From positions 20,156-84,155 of the forward strand of contig CADAKI010000004.1 of assembly GCA_902788485.1 (NCBI GenBank): DNA of 64,000 nt. The letters are read 5' to 3'. Below, one piece after another: positions 1 to 9,583 of the stretch (position 1 is its first letter; the number at the start of each line of letters is the position of its first letter). The notes beneath the pieces are model-generated. The model searched no databases. It was given only the letters and a program-made list of their open reading frames with translations, and was not told where the DNA came from. Source of the stretch: an uncultured Pseudomonadota bacterium (GTDB lineage: Bacteria; Pseudomonadota; Alphaproteobacteria; Rs-D84). The translations under genes were made by a program, and so were the position numbers.

Positions 1-2222
1 AAATCGTTCAGCATTTCTTCCGTGATATTACCCACATTGATATCTTCGCACGATTCCAATTCTTGACAGGACTCTTCTTCACCACTGGACACAGCCCCCA
101 TAACACCGGCACCAATCGCACCAACCGCCGCACCAATCGCCGTTCCCCAACCCGGGGATACCATTGTTCCGGCTGATGCACCCGCTGCCAAACCACCCGC
201 TGCGGCCTTTAATGCAGATGTAGATTTCTTTTCACCACCCGTTTCGCACACGCGTTGCACACGGCACACATGGCAATTACGCAAATCGGGTTCGTATGAA
301 ACACTGCGGATATAACTGATTGCGCCTTCCGCATCTGGCTTATTCTCTTCTTTATATTTGGCCAGGCAATATTTATGATTGCGATCGGTCTCTTGGGCCG
401 ATTTCAAATCATCCATAATCCGCGTGTATTCGCGCAAGGCACGATTTTTTGCCTCAACATATGCAATCATTTTCGCCGTCATATTAATACTGTCGTTCAT
501 ATCTGTGACACCCGCAGGTTTTTTGGCTTGACCGCTGTAAACGGTTTGACATGCCGACAAAGTCAAATCACGTTCAAAATCCGTAAAGAATTTATCCACC
601 GCCGCATTCACCGATTGTGTGATTTTCGCATCCACAGAATCTGTTGCACGGGAAATTTTCGACACCGCATTACCCGCCGCCAATTTTGTCGCCGGCGCAT
701 ATAAATCAACCCATTTTGTTGTATCAACACCCGCCAACAATTCCGATGTCGGTATACACGACATATCTGTTCCACACACGTTAGTCAATTTTTCCGCAAA
801 TTGATTTATACAACCCGTCAATAATTGGTAATCCATTTTCAACATTGCCGACGATACCAAAACATCATATTGCTTTGCACCTTTGCAAGATGGAAACATC
901 GTTTGCGGACATAATTTTGCAATTTCTTTCGAACCTTTACCAACACACTCTGGCTTTGTGAAATCAACACCGCATTTATCTTTCAAACACGCATCCAAAT
1001 CATTTTCACAAAACTTTGTTTGTAAATATGCCAATTTATCATTTATAACCGTTTGCAGTCCCGGAATTTTTTCATTACATTCGGTAATAATCGGACAAAT
1101 TCCGGCGGCAACCTTCACATCGGTTAAACATGCAGAATTTGTAGATGTCGAACAACCCTCTTCCAAACAATTTTGGATTTTTGCCAAACACATGGCGCGA
1201 CTGTTTTTATCCGCATATTTTTCTGCCTCGACCAAAATCAATTTAGATTCATCTTCCCAATCTTGCAAAACATAATCGCGGTCATACATGCATTGATCCA
1301 AAACATCTTCGCATGCATTTGCACGACGCGACAACAAACCCGCATCCAAACAGTTTTCAAAATTCACACCACATCCGCCTTTGTCTGCGATACAAGAACG
1401 ATACGCCAACAAACATTCCCCACGATTATATTTCCGCGTTGTATCCAACATTTCTAAACGCGCCGAACGCACTGCGGCCTCGGCTGTTTTTTTATTCATT
1501 TCCGCGTCACGTTTTTGATCCGACAAATATGTTTCAAACGATTTACAATCCGCGACAATCATGCGCGAATACAATGTTTCTTCCATATTTGATTTCGAAC
1601 CACATTTTTTTAATTCATCCGCACACGCCGTCGCCGCCATAGAATACAAATTTTGACCAATATCGGCATCATCCCCCAATTCACCATCCGCATCCGCACC
1701 ATCGTTTAACCATGCCGAAAAATCAATCCCAGATTTACTGTTTTTCGCCGCATCTGATTCACCAAAAACCAATTTTGCACGCGCACCCAATTTTTCGCGT
1801 TCAACACCCGTGGTGTATAAATCATCGGCCTCGCTCTGTATTTTTTGAATATCTTGAATCAATTTTTTCGACCGCAAAATATTGTCCGAACACGCACACC
1901 GCGAACCCTCGGTTTCGTCCAGCAAACAAAATTCATCCATACATTGCCGATACGCATCACGACAATTTTCTGGCTCAACCGGTACATCTGCAACCGGTTG
2001 CGACACCGAACCCTGACCCAATACAGAATTTGTGACATTACGTGGTTCCACCGTCGGCACATTGGCGGTTTTAATTGCCGACATGTTGGACAACGAAGAC
2101 AACCGCCCCGACGATGTTGTTGCCGGACGCATACTGACACGCGCACCGGTTGTCACCGTATCTGCGGCGAACGCAATCAACGGGAACACACAAAAAACCA
2201 ACGCGATATTTTTGATTTTCAT
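1..2222 (-). CDS. Large exported cysteine-rich protein A (3' end outside window)
   Basis: About 740 codons are visible and no stop is reached before the window edge, so the C-terminus is missing. The ATG is preceded by GGAGAGAG. Residues 1-20 form a signal peptide ending in AFA-A, followed by a Thr/Ser-rich linker. Cysteines at 87, 94, 99, 109 and 111 form C-x6-C-x4-C-x9-C-x-C, with the core CMDEFC. Further on, two modules of the form C-x6-C-x(4-6)-CG-x2-F recur. Near the window edge lies a glycine-zipper-like hydrophobic stretch. The N-terminal signature has exactly the same spacing in the proteins at 2694-5111 and 37713-40511; this one also shares a TTGVER motif with the latter. Export to periplasm or surface is inferred from the signal peptide. 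Function is unknown. Confidence 0.85.
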   Translation of the reverse strand, partial: MKIKNIALVFCVFPLIAFAADTVTTGARVSMRPATTSSGRLSSLSNMSAIKTANVPTVEPRNVTNSVLGQGSVSQPVADVPVEPENCRDAYRQCMDEFCLLDETEGSRCACSDNILRSKKLIQDIQKIQSEADDLYTTGVEREKLGARAKLVFGESDAAKNSKSGIDFSAWLNDGADADGELGDDADIGQNLYSMAATACADELKKCGSKSNMEETLYSRMIVADCKSFETYLSDQKRDAEMNKKTAEAAVRSARLEMLDTTRKYNRGECLLAYRSCIADKGGCGVNFENCLDAGLLSRRANACEDVLDQCMYDRDYVLQDWEDESKLILVEAEKYADKNSRAMCLAKIQNCLEEGCSTSTNSACLTDVKVAAGICPIITECNEKIPGLQTVINDKLAYLQTKFCENDLDACLKDKCGVDFTKPECVGKGSKEIAKLCPQTMFPSCKGAKQYDVLVSSAMLKMDYQLLTGCINQFAEKLTNVCGTDMSCIPTSELLAGVDTTKWVDLYAPATKLAAGNAVSKISRATDSVDAKITQSVNAAVDKFFTDFERDLTLSACQTVYSGQAKKPAGVTDMNDSINMTAKMIAYVEAKNRALREYTRIMDDLKSAQETDRNHKYCLAKYKEENKPDAEGAISYIRSVSYEPDLRNCHVCRVQRVCETGGEKKSTSALKAAAGGLAAGASAGTMVSPGWGTAIGAAVGAIGAGVMGAVSSGEEESCQELESCEDINVGNITEEMLND

Positions 2223-2298
2223 ATCTCTCTCCACTATAATACTATCATGTTTATTTTATCAAAAAAAACGCAACATATCAAGCCCAACTAAAAAAATC

Positions 2299-2327
2299 TT
2301 GATATTTTTACGCACGGGATATATCAT
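2299..2327 (+). promoter_or_regulatory. Promoter of infA
   Basis: TTGATA (2299-2304), a 17-nt spacer and TATCAT (2322-2327), about 33 nt before the infA start codon. Confidence 0.6.
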
Positions 2328-2360
2328 AGGAAAAAACAAAAAAAACAAAGGATTCAATTT

Positions 2361-2609
2361 ATGGCAAAAGACGACGTTATCGTTTTTACTGGGACGGTCA
2401 CCGACAAATTACCCAACACAATGTTTCGGGTAAAATTGGACAACGGCCACGATATTTTGGCAACTGTATGTGGCAAAATGCGCAAGGCACGCATTTGGGT
2501 CAATGTTGGCAAACGTGTTCGTGTTGAAATGACCCCATATGATTTAGACAAGGGCCGCATCACATTTGTCGAAAAAAACAATGCCGCAACCGACACCTCG
2601 GCAAATTAA
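2361..2609 (+). CDS. infA: Translation initiation factor IF-1
   Basis: 82-residue S1/OB-fold protein. IF-1 binds the 30S A site with IF-2 and IF-3 during initiation. The family core is clear: MAKDDVI at the start, then [21 protein letters not shown] and [13 protein letters not shown]. The family is usually about 72 residues; the extra length is a polar C-terminal tail (residues 72-82). AAAGGA lies about 10 nt before the ATG. It stands alone with its own promoter and terminator, away from the ribosomal cluster at 40-61 kb, between two divergently transcribed cysteine-rich exported genes. Confidence 0.96.
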   Translation: MAKDDVIVFTGTVTDKLPNTMFRVKLDNGHDILATVCGKMRKARIWVNVGKRVRVEMTPYDLDKGRITFVEKNNAATDTSAN

Positions 2610-2627
2610 GTAAAAAATCATTAAATC

Positions 2628-2654
2628 AAATGCACCATTTGGTGCATTTTTTTA
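2628..2654 (+). terminator. Terminator after infA
   Basis: Perfect inverted repeat AAATGCACC / GGTGCATTT with a 4-nt loop followed by a T run, just after the infA stop. Confidence 0.8.
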
Positions 2655-2684
2655 TTGCCCACAAAAAAACTTTTTTGGTAGAAT
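2655..2684 (+). promoter_or_regulatory. Candidate promoter almost touching the next start codon
   Basis: TTGCCC (2655-2660), an 18-nt spacer and TAGAAT (2679-2684). The ATG of the 805-residue gene starts at 2694, so the predicted transcript would have a leader of only a few nucleotides. Confidence 0.45.
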
Positions 2685-2693
2685 TTTTATTGT

Positions 2694-5111
2694 ATGAGGA
2701 AGAAAGGATTTCTGTTTTTATTTTTGCTTGGTTTAACCGCGTCTGGTGTATCATACGCGGCGGACCGTTCTGCGCCCGGAAACACATCACCCACAATGCG
2801 CGGAAATATGGCAACCAATGCCGCCGCACGTGCAACAATATCGGTGCGACAAAAAAACACACCAACACAAAACATAAAATCCCGTGCCACAACAAACAAT
2901 GCGCAACGCACATCTATAACGACGACACAAAACATAAAATCGCGCGCGGCAAAACCCACCCGCACCATCACATCAACCCGGTCCGGGTTATTCACACATC
3001 CAACAAAACAAAAATCGGTCACTTCACGCGCCGCAACATTGGATTTGAACGGCATTGACACGACATCAAATTTCGGCAATGAATACAACACATGTCGCGA
3101 CGCATATTTTACATGCATGGATCAATTTTGTGCAAATATGGACGACACATATCGCCGGTGCATTTGTTCGTCCAGGATTTCGGAAATAAAGCAAAAGCAA
3201 TCAACATTGGCCAACACATCGGATTCATTGGCGACATTTCATGATTTGAATTTGGACATTATCAACAAATCTGCGACCGAAGTTACCGCCATGACATCCG
3301 CATCCGCGGGCGAAATGTCATTGGCCGGCACAAACGATAAATCGGCATCTGCGAAACAGTTAAACGCGATTGGCGATGTTTTATCAAAAACAAAATCGAA
3401 ATCATTGTCCACCGCCGGCACATTGGACGCGGGCGGCGATATAAAATCTATTTGGGCAACCACGGATTTGGCAAACGGCGCAAACATTGCGAACCTGACG
3501 GGGGAAAGTTTATTTAACGCGGTCAATGCACAATGTACACAAATGGTGACTGCGCAATGTTCATCATCAATATTAAACATGGTTGTATCTGCATACGGGA
3601 TGTATATTGAAAACGATTGTGCAACATTGGCGACAAATTTAACCAAACAGAAAAATTCTGCAAATTCTGCAATTCGCGAAACAGAACGCGAAATGAACAT
3701 CGCGCGCCTGGAAAATTACGACGCACACAATTTATTATCTATAAACGATTGCATTGCGAACATCCGCAACGATGTCACCGCCGACACCGCGTGCGGACCG
3801 GATTTTGTACACTGTTTGGATGTGACGGGTTTGTATTTGAATATCGACACCGGCGAACCATTATACACGAAAAATTTCTATAACCTGGCAAACCAGATTT
3901 CATTATCTGGGAACATTTTATCAAATCAAACAAATCATATGTTTGTGAACGCATTGAACAAGAAAAAAATTTACGCCGAAAAAACATTGGATAAATGTCG
4001 CGACCTGTCCGGCGATGTATGGGACGAATTCATGCGCCAGGCAATAATTGAAATCCATCAAAAACAACAAGAAAAAATCAGAACCGTAAAAAACGAATGT
4101 TTGGGCGTCGTCAATCAATGCTATGACGAACAAACAAATTCATTAAAAGATTTCAACAATGTTTCCGACAAAACATTATTGGGATTAACCATGGAAACCG
4201 TCGAAGATTTATGCCGCGAAAAATTAGACACTTGCAGTAACCTGTACGGTGGCGGCGCATCGGGACTGAACGAATTGGTGAACGCGATGCGCGACATTGT
4301 TGACCAACGAGTTGTCGCCGAATGTCAAAATTTATTGACTGATTTTGGAAAAAATTTATGTTCCACACAATCCAGTGATACATTACACGCATACCCATAC
4401 GCATGCCGTGTTTATACCCCCGGCGACCAACAATATGCCGCCATACCAAAATGCAATGCGGCAACCGCAAATTCTGCTGATTGTGGCAACGATTATGTTG
4501 ACAGTTTATATCAACGTTTTGTGCATTATGCGATGCAGGTTTGTATTCGTCCATCTGAATACGAAAATTATGCAACGACGGGGGAACTGGCGGTGCCAAC
4601 ATCTGTATTACAAGACATAAATATCGTTATGGATAAAATGCGCATTTCAATGGGGAACGAATTGTCCCGCGAATGTGAACGATTGGGTGGCATTTGGGTA
4701 TCAACACCATACACAAACACATCGATTGCATTATTGGAACAATTTTATACCGAAACCGGCACAAACAAAAATTGGGGCTATTGTCGCACACCAACCGCAA
4801 CAAACGAAACATATGTCGTCACTTTTGATAACAAAACCAATAGCAACACAAATACATTTACGGCGATTGTCACATTTGGTCAAAAAATGGCATCTGTTGC
4901 AAAACCAACAAAAACCGTCAATGGAACATCATGCATATTCGGTGGATATTATTCTGGCGAAAATGGCACCGGCACACAATATTATAACAGTACTGGTACC
5001 GCCACACGCACATGGGATATTGCGGGCAATACAACACTGCATGCAAAATGGGACAATCCCGACGACAACACAACCGGATGCACCACCAACATAATCCGCG
5101 CATTAAATTAA
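2694..5111 (+). CDS. Large exported cysteine-rich protein B with C-terminal InlB-like repeat
   Basis: 805 residues. Residues 1-22 are a signal peptide (basic MRKKG, hydrophobic core, SYA-A). Residues 25-120 are a low-complexity Thr/Ala/Arg linker in which QNIKSRA occurs twice. Cysteines 134, 141, 146, 156 and 158 give C-x6-C-x4-C-x9-C-x-C, identical in spacing to the proteins at 1-2222 and 37713-40511. A later TACGPDFVHC segment is a partial copy of the family's CG-x2-F-x2-C module. The last 90 residues resemble an InlB B-repeat/Flg_new domain: VTFDNK, VTFGQKM, FGGYYSG, YYN and TTLHAKW in the usual order. No Shine-Dalgarno lies upstream of the ATG. Function unknown; envelope or surface location inferred. 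Confidence 0.88.
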   Translation: MRKKGFLFLFLLGLTASGVSYAADRSAPGNTSPTMRGNMATNAAARATISVRQKNTPTQNIKSRATTNNAQRTSITTTQNIKSRAAKPTRTITSTRSGLFTHPTKQKSVTSRAATLDLNGIDTTSNFGNEYNTCRDAYFTCMDQFCANMDDTYRRCICSSRISEIKQKQSTLANTSDSLATFHDLNLDIINKSATEVTAMTSASAGEMSLAGTNDKSASAKQLNAIGDVLSKTKSKSLSTAGTLDAGGDIKSIWATTDLANGANIANLTGESLFNAVNAQCTQMVTAQCSSSILNMVVSAYGMYIENDCATLATNLTKQKNSANSAIRETEREMNIARLENYDAHNLLSINDCIANIRNDVTADTACGPDFVHCLDVTGLYLNIDTGEPLYTKNFYNLANQISLSGNILSNQTNHMFVNALNKKKIYAEKTLDKCRDLSGDVWDEFMRQAIIEIHQKQQEKIRTVKNECLGVVNQCYDEQTNSLKDFNNVSDKTLLGLTMETVEDLCREKLDTCSNLYGGGASGLNELVNAMRDIVDQRVVAECQNLLTDFGKNLCSTQSSDTLHAYPYACRVYTPGDQQYAAIPKCNAATANSADCGNDYVDSLYQRFVHYAMQVCIRPSEYENYATTGELAVPTSVLQDINIVMDKMRISMGNELSRECERLGGIWVSTPYTNTSIALLEQFYTETGTNKNWGYCRTPTATNETYVVTFDNKTNSNTNTFTAIVTFGQKMASVAKPTKTVNGTSCIFGGYYSGENGTGTQYYNSTGTATRTWDIAGNTTLHAKWDNPDDNTTGCTTNIIRALN

Positions 5112-5138
5112 AAAACCGCCAATGGCGGTTTTATTTTT
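5112..5138. terminator. Bidirectional terminator
   Basis: AAAACCGCC / GGCGGTTTT hairpin with a 3-nt loop and T-rich flanks on both strands. It separates the convergent 805-residue gene and clpX. Confidence 0.8.
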
Positions 5139-5157
5139 TATAAATTTATTGCGATAT

Positions 5158-6423
5158 TTATGCGGCTTTCTTGGGTTCGGCAAAAATTTCCACATATGGC
5201 TTTTTACCCAAGACAACATCTTTATCAATCACAATTTCTTGCAACCCATCTTTTTCAGGTGCATCGAACATTGGTTGCAATAATAATTTTTCCAAAATAC
5301 TGCGCAGACCGCGCGCACCTGTTTTACGTTGCACCGCCAAATGTGCAATTTCACGCAACGCGTCCGCCGTCACGGTCAATTTCACACCATCGATGTTCAG
5401 CATCGCAACATATTGTTTAACAATCGCATTTTTAGGTTCCGTCAAAATTTTCACCAATGCGGCCTCGTCCAAATCTTGCAGTGTTGTAATAATTGGCAAC
5501 CGCCCAACCAATTCCGGAATAATACCAAATTTAACCAAATCTTCGGGTTGCACATCCGCCAAGTTATTTTTTTCTTCACGTTCTTTCTTGGATGCCACAT
5601 CGGCACCAAAACCGATACCGGCACGAACACTTTTACGCGCACCAATAATTTTGTTTAATCCATCAAACGCCCCACCACATATAAACAAAATTTTCGATGT
5701 ATCTAATTGCACTGTCGCCTCGCCCGGGTGTTTGCGACCCGCACCACCAACCGGCACATTTGCAACGGTTCCTTCGACCAATTTTAATAATGCCTGCTGC
5801 ACACCCTCGCCCGACACATCACGTGTCAACGATGGATTTTCAGATTTTCGTGCAATTTTATCAATTTCATCAATATAAATAATTCCACGTCCGGCCTTTT
5901 CCACATCAAAATTTGCATTTTGTAATAAACGCGCCAAAACACTTTCCACGTCATCACCGACATATCCGGCCTCGGTCAAAGTGGTGGCATCTGCGATAGC
6001 AAACGGGACATCCAAAATACGCGCCAATGTTTGGGCAAACAAAGTTTTACCGGTTCCGGTTGGTCCAATCAACAACACATTAGATTTTTGGATTTCAACA
6101 TCCTTGATACTAACCGCATGCCGTTTATAATGATTATACACCGCGACCGACAACGCACGTTTGGCATCCGTTTGACCGATAATATATTCGTTCAAAAAAT
6201 CATAGATTTGATGGGGTGTTGGCAATTTCGCCGTACCACCTTGGACCGCATCCGTCCGCAAATCATCCGCCATAATATCATTGCACAACGCGATACATTC
6301 ATCACAAATGCAAACATTACGACCACTGACCAACTTTTTCACTTCATATACGGCCTTGCCACAGAAAGAACAAAACTGGTCATTTTTTTTATTTTCGGAT
6401 GTTGTTATTTTTTCATCACTCAT
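5158..6423 (-). CDS. clpX: ATP-dependent Clp protease ATP-binding subunit ClpX
   Basis: 421 residues, normal family length. This AAA+ unfoldase recognises substrates such as SsrA-tagged proteins and feeds them to ClpP. The N-terminal zinc-binding domain shows CSFCGK and CICDECI (residues 18-43). Walker A GPTGTGKT, Walker [10 protein letters not shown] and the sensor/C-terminal region [13 protein letters not shown] are intact. It lies 23 bp downstream of clpP on the same strand, so the two are probably co-transcribed from the promoter upstream of clpP. In alphaproteobacteria ClpXP typically degrades cell-cycle regulators, which fits the ccrM gene 6 kb away (inference). Confidence 0.97.
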   Translation of the reverse strand: MSDEKITTSENKKNDQFCSFCGKAVYEVKKLVSGRNVCICDECIALCNDIMADDLRTDAVQGGTAKLPTPHQIYDFLNEYIIGQTDAKRALSVAVYNHYKRHAVSIKDVEIQKSNVLLIGPTGTGKTLFAQTLARILDVPFAIADATTLTEAGYVGDDVESVLARLLQNANFDVEKAGRGIIYIDEIDKIARKSENPSLTRDVSGEGVQQALLKLVEGTVANVPVGGAGRKHPGEATVQLDTSKILFICGGAFDGLNKIIGARKSVRAGIGFGADVASKKEREEKNNLADVQPEDLVKFGIIPELVGRLPIITTLQDLDEAALVKILTEPKNAIVKQYVAMLNIDGVKLTVTADALREIAHLAVQRKTGARGLRSILEKLLLQPMFDAPEKDGLQEIVIDKDVVLGKKPYVEIFAEPKKAA

Positions 6424-6446
6424 GTCAAAACCCCATAAATCAAAAA

Positions 6447-7028
6447 TTATTTCCGCACCAAAATCCCATCAATCAAACCAAAATCTTTGGCATCGTTCGC
6501 CGTCATCCAATTATCACGTTCCATCGCCGCAAACAATTCCTTTTCTTTGCGCCCGGTAAATTCAGACATCTGTTTAATCAACAATTCTTTGGTTTGTTTA
6601 AATTTGCTGATTTGGATTTCCATATCGGTGACCTGACCCTGGGTTCCGGCCATTGGTTGATGAATCATAATCGATGTATTTGGCAAAACAAATCTTTTAC
6701 CTTTTTCACCCGCCGCCAACAACACAGACGCCATCGACGCAACCAACCCCATACCGATTGTTGAAACCGGTGCCTTGATATAACGCATTGTATCCAAAAT
6801 TGCCTCGCCCGCGGAAACATCACCGCCCGGGGAATTGATATACATCGAAATATCTGCATTTGGATTTTCAGATTCCAACAACAACAACTGGGCAACGATA
6901 ACATTTGCCATATTTGTTTCAATTTCGCCCGTCACCATAATAATTCTGTCACGCAACAATCGCGAATAAATATCAAAAGAACGTTCGCCACGTGGTGATT
7001 CTTCTATAACCATAGGTATCAAAGCCAT
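6447..7028 (-). CDS. clpP: ATP-dependent Clp protease proteolytic subunit ClpP
   Basis: 193-residue serine peptidase of family S14, normal length. The catalytic Ser lies in [11 protein letters not shown], the His in IMIHQPMAG and the Asp in the [15 protein letters not shown] region. The protein forms the tetradecameric chamber to which ClpX docks. The ATG is preceded by AAAGGG. It is first in a clpP-clpX pair, with a good promoter about 40 bp upstream. The N-terminus lacks a long propeptide. Confidence 0.97.
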   Translation of the reverse strand: MALIPMVIEESPRGERSFDIYSRLLRDRIIMVTGEIETNMANVIVAQLLLLESENPNADISMYINSPGGDVSAGEAILDTMRYIKAPVSTIGMGLVASMASVLLAAGEKGKRFVLPNTSIMIHQPMAGTQGQVTDMEIQISKFKQTKELLIKQMSEFTGRKEKELFAAMERDNWMTANDAKDFGLIDGILVRK

Positions 7029-7063
7029 ATTACAACCCTTTAATTTTTCGTTTGTTTCATAAA

Positions 7064-7092
7064 ATTATAGCATAAAAAAACGCTATTCGCAA
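7064..7092 (-). promoter_or_regulatory. Promoter of clpP-clpX
   Basis: On the minus strand: TTGCGA (7087-7092), 17-nt spacer, TATAAT (7064-7069) with a TGC extended -10 element. Confidence 0.7.
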
Positions 7093-7119
7093 ATTTTCCG
7101 CCACTTTTTTCTATATAAA

Positions 7120-8286
7120 CTATGCCATCAAAATTTCAAGTGCAGGAAGTGTTTTTCCTTCTACAAACTCCAAAAACGCGCCACCGCCGGTCGAAACATA
7201 GGTTATATCGTCGCGAACACCCGCCACATCCACGGCCGCCACCGTTTCACCACCACCAACAACACTAACCAATTTGCCGGCACGCGTCCGTTCTGCAATC
7301 GCACGCGCAACGCGGAAACTTGATTCACCCCATACATCACCCCATTCCGCCATACCAAATGTTCCGTTCCAAATAACGGTCGCGGCATGGTTTATTACAT
7401 CAATATTGCGGTCAGTGGTCATCGGCCCGTCGTCAATAATTACATCCCGTTCTGTAATTTCATCCAAACCTTTATTTACGCGTTTTGCCGTTTTTTCAAA
7501 TGTTGCGCCAACGCCTTTATCAATCGGCATTAAAAATTTACAGTTATTTGCCGCCGCCACATCCATAATTTCGCGCGCCGTCGCCACCATATCCGGTTCA
7601 TACAATGAATTACCAGGATTTTTTCCACATGCGAAATTAAATGTAGTTCCCAGCGCACCGCCAACAATTACCGTATCCGCCAATTTGCACAATGTTTTTA
7701 ATACACCAATTTTACCGGACACTTTCGCCCCACCAACAATCGCCAACAACGGTCGCCGTGGCGATTCCATTATGCGTGAAATATTTTCTACCTCGGCACG
7801 CAATAATTCGCCGGCAAACGCGGGCAAAATTTTTGCAACACCAACGGTTGACGCCGCCGCCCTGTGCGACACAGCAAACGCATCATTTACAAATAAATCA
7901 AAACCAGTTGCTAACTTTTTTGCGAACGCCAAATCATTTTCCTCTTCGCCGCAATAGAAACGAACATTTTCCATTAACACAATATCGCCATCACGCATCC
8001 CCACCATAAAATCTCGTTTCAGGCAATCATCAACAAAAGGTATTTTCATATAATCTGCAATCGGGCGCAACGATAATTCCGGCACATGCTCACCTTTTGG
8101 ACGTCCCAGATGTGCACAAATTGCGACACGCGCCCCGGCCTCGCGCAGTTTGTTTATGGTCGGCATCGATTGTTCAATACGGAAAGTGTCAACGATTTTT
8201 CCATTTTCAATTTGGACATTAAAATCCACCCGCAACAAAACATATTTGCCGCGCACCGCACCATAATCAACCACCCGCAATTTCAT
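7120..8286 (-). CDS. pgk: Phosphoglycerate kinase
   Basis: 388 residues, close to the usual bacterial length. It converts 1,3-bisphosphoglycerate and ADP to 3-phosphoglycerate and ATP in glycolysis. Visible family motifs are LLRVDFNVQ (substrate binding), HLGRPKG, ENVRFY, AIVGGAKVSGKIGVL, NGTFGMAEW and the C-terminal VVGGGET plus STGGGAFLEFVEG nucleotide-binding segments. The gene ends in TAG, which shows that amber is a normal stop codon in this genome. It is third in a tight minus-strand run after rnhB and a hypothetical gene. Confidence 0.97.
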   Translation of the reverse strand: MKLRVVDYGAVRGKYVLLRVDFNVQIENGKIVDTFRIEQSMPTINKLREAGARVAICAHLGRPKGEHVPELSLRPIADYMKIPFVDDCLKRDFMVGMRDGDIVLMENVRFYCGEEENDLAFAKKLATGFDLFVNDAFAVSHRAAASTVGVAKILPAFAGELLRAEVENISRIMESPRRPLLAIVGGAKVSGKIGVLKTLCKLADTVIVGGALGTTFNFACGKNPGNSLYEPDMVATAREIMDVAAANNCKFLMPIDKGVGATFEKTAKRVNKGLDEITERDVIIDDGPMTTDRNIDVINHAATVIWNGTFGMAEWGDVWGESSFRVARAIAERTRAGKLVSVVGGGETVAAVDVAGVRDDITYVSTGGGAFLEFVEGKTLPALEILMA

Positions 8287-8312
8287 TTTTCCTTTCCTTT
8301 TCTATATGGTTA

Positions 8313-8696
8313 TTACCTGGAATGCGCCTTTAATTTTGGAATAACAATCCAATCACAATTTCCATCTAATGTTGCAATATAATTTTTTATTTTTTGTTTA
8401 TTAATTTTCCGCAATACTTTTTGTCTAAAATTTTCACCTGTCTCACCACGTTCTTTAAAAAAAGAATTCTGAAAACGATATTCCACAACAGAAACATCTC
8501 TATCAGCACAATAATCTATATGATAAATATATCCCCCACGCGCAGAAAGAGGTTTAACCGCTGTACCACCAATAAATGCTTTGGGCTCGCAATTACCCTT
8601 AAATTCAACAACAAGAGATGCCTTACCAGTGTAAAAGCCACGTTCAATAACTTCTTTACAACTTTCATCTACTTTAATTGGTTGCGCCTTTTTCAT
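8313..8696 (-). CDS. Hypothetical protein between rnhB and pgk
   Basis: 127 residues; I do not recognise a family. It is soluble, basic at its C-terminus, and has no signal peptide or membrane segment. It contains KASLVVEFKGN, a GGTAVKPLSARGGYIYH segment and two isolated cysteines. AAAAGGA lies 8 nt before the ATG. It sits only 11 bp after rnhB and 26 bp before pgk on the same strand, so it is probably in the same operon. Its third-position base use is more A/T-rich than that of pgk, which could mean later acquisition (inference). Confidence 0.7.
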   Translation of the reverse strand: MKKAQPIKVDESCKEVIERGFYTGKASLVVEFKGNCEPKAFIGGTAVKPLSARGGYIYHIDYCADRDVSVVEYRFQNSFFKERGETGENFRQKVLRKINKQKIKNYIATLDGNCDWIVIPKLKAHSR

Positions 8697-8707
8697 TTTT
8701 ATTCCTT

Positions 8708-9316
8708 TTAATTATTTTCCAAAATCTTTTTCACCGGTCCAAAACTTTTTCTATAATGTTCATTTATACCATATTTTTCTATGGCGCGCAAGTGTTCCGG
8801 CGTTGGATAACCGGCGTTTTTTTCCCATCCATATTCGGGATATTTTTGCGCCAATTCATGCATTAAACGGTCACGCGTGACCTTGGCGACTATCGATGCC
8901 GCCGCAATAGATAATGATTTTGCATCGCCCTTGACCACCGCACGACCATTCAAATTTTTCGGCACACGATTCCCGTCAATCAGGCAAAAATTCGGTTGCA
9001 ACGCGAGTGCATCCACCGCCCGCTCCATCGCACGCATTGATGCCCACAAAATATTTAATTCATCTATTTCAGCCGGCGAACAACTGCCCACCGCCCAAAT
9101 TGTGTTTGCCGTAATCCAATCGTATGCCGCGTCACGCTGTACAGCCGTCATTTGCTTTGAATCGCGAATTACCACCGGAATTTCAATGTTTTTATCCGGA
9201 AAAATCACCGCACCCGCAACAACCGGTCCACATAATGGCCCCCGACCCGCTTCATCCACACCGGCAACAATGCCACCAATTTCATATTCAAAATCAAAAT
9301 TCGGGTTCATTTTCAT
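8708..9316 (-). CDS. rnhB: Ribonuclease HII
   Basis: 202 residues from the chosen start MKMNPN. It cleaves the RNA strand of RNA-DNA hybrids and removes misincorporated ribonucleotides. The catalytic DEAGRGPLCGPVVAGAV motif holds the first Asp/Glu pair; further acidic residues lie in CLIDGN and SIVAKVTRDRLM. A longer reading frame opens nine codons upstream (9343), but that region overlaps a likely -10 element (TATGAT/GATAAT at 9321-9329), so the start at 9316 or 9310 is more plausible and would be almost leaderless. It heads the rnhB-hypothetical-pgk run. Confidence 0.93.
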   Translation of the reverse strand: MKMNPNFDFEYEIGGIVAGVDEAGRGPLCGPVVAGAVIFPDKNIEIPVVIRDSKQMTAVQRDAAYDWITANTIWAVGSCSPAEIDELNILWASMRAMERAVDALALQPNFCLIDGNRVPKNLNGRAVVKGDAKSLSIAAASIVAKVTRDRLMHELAQKYPEYGWEKNAGYPTPEHLRAIEKYGINEHYRKSFGPVKKILENN

Positions 9317-9363
9317 ATGAATTATCATACCAAAAATTCCCAAAAAACAACACTATTTTATGC

Positions 9364-9394
9364 TTGACAAATCGTAATCTTGTGCAATTATGTA
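9364..9394 (+). promoter_or_regulatory. Promoter of the three-gene operon at 9.4-10.5 kb
   Basis: Consensus TTGACA (9364-9369), then TTATGT/TATGTA about 18-19 nt downstream, some 28 nt before the first ATG. It diverges from rnhB. Confidence 0.55.
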
Positions 9395-9421
9395 CCAAGA
9401 AAACAAAAAAAGGATTATATA

Positions 9422-9580
9422 ATGCCAGAAAATGCATATATTCAACAAGCCATTGCTGTAAAAAAACAAACACAACAAACAAAAAGCAACAAAACCATTG
9501 CTATCAATTTTGCAATGCAAATGCAACAAAACATATACGCAAAACATTTGGAAATAATGCGCGGTTCATTAGGTGTATAA
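9422..9580 (+). CDS. Small hypothetical protein, first gene of operon
   Basis: 52 residues, starting MPENAYIQQAIAVKK. The ATG is preceded by AAAAAGGA at suitable spacing and by a TTGACA promoter. The protein is Gln/Lys-rich, soluble, predicted helical and unlike any family I know. The next gene starts 3 bp after its stop, so it is almost certainly the first cistron of a three-gene operon with the two paralogous membrane proteins that follow. A longer frame opens at 9380, but that region holds the predicted transcription start. Confidence 0.6.
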   Translation: MPENAYIQQAIAVKKQTQQTKSNKTIAINFAMQMQQNIYAKHLEIMRGSLGV

Positions 9581-9583
9581 AAT

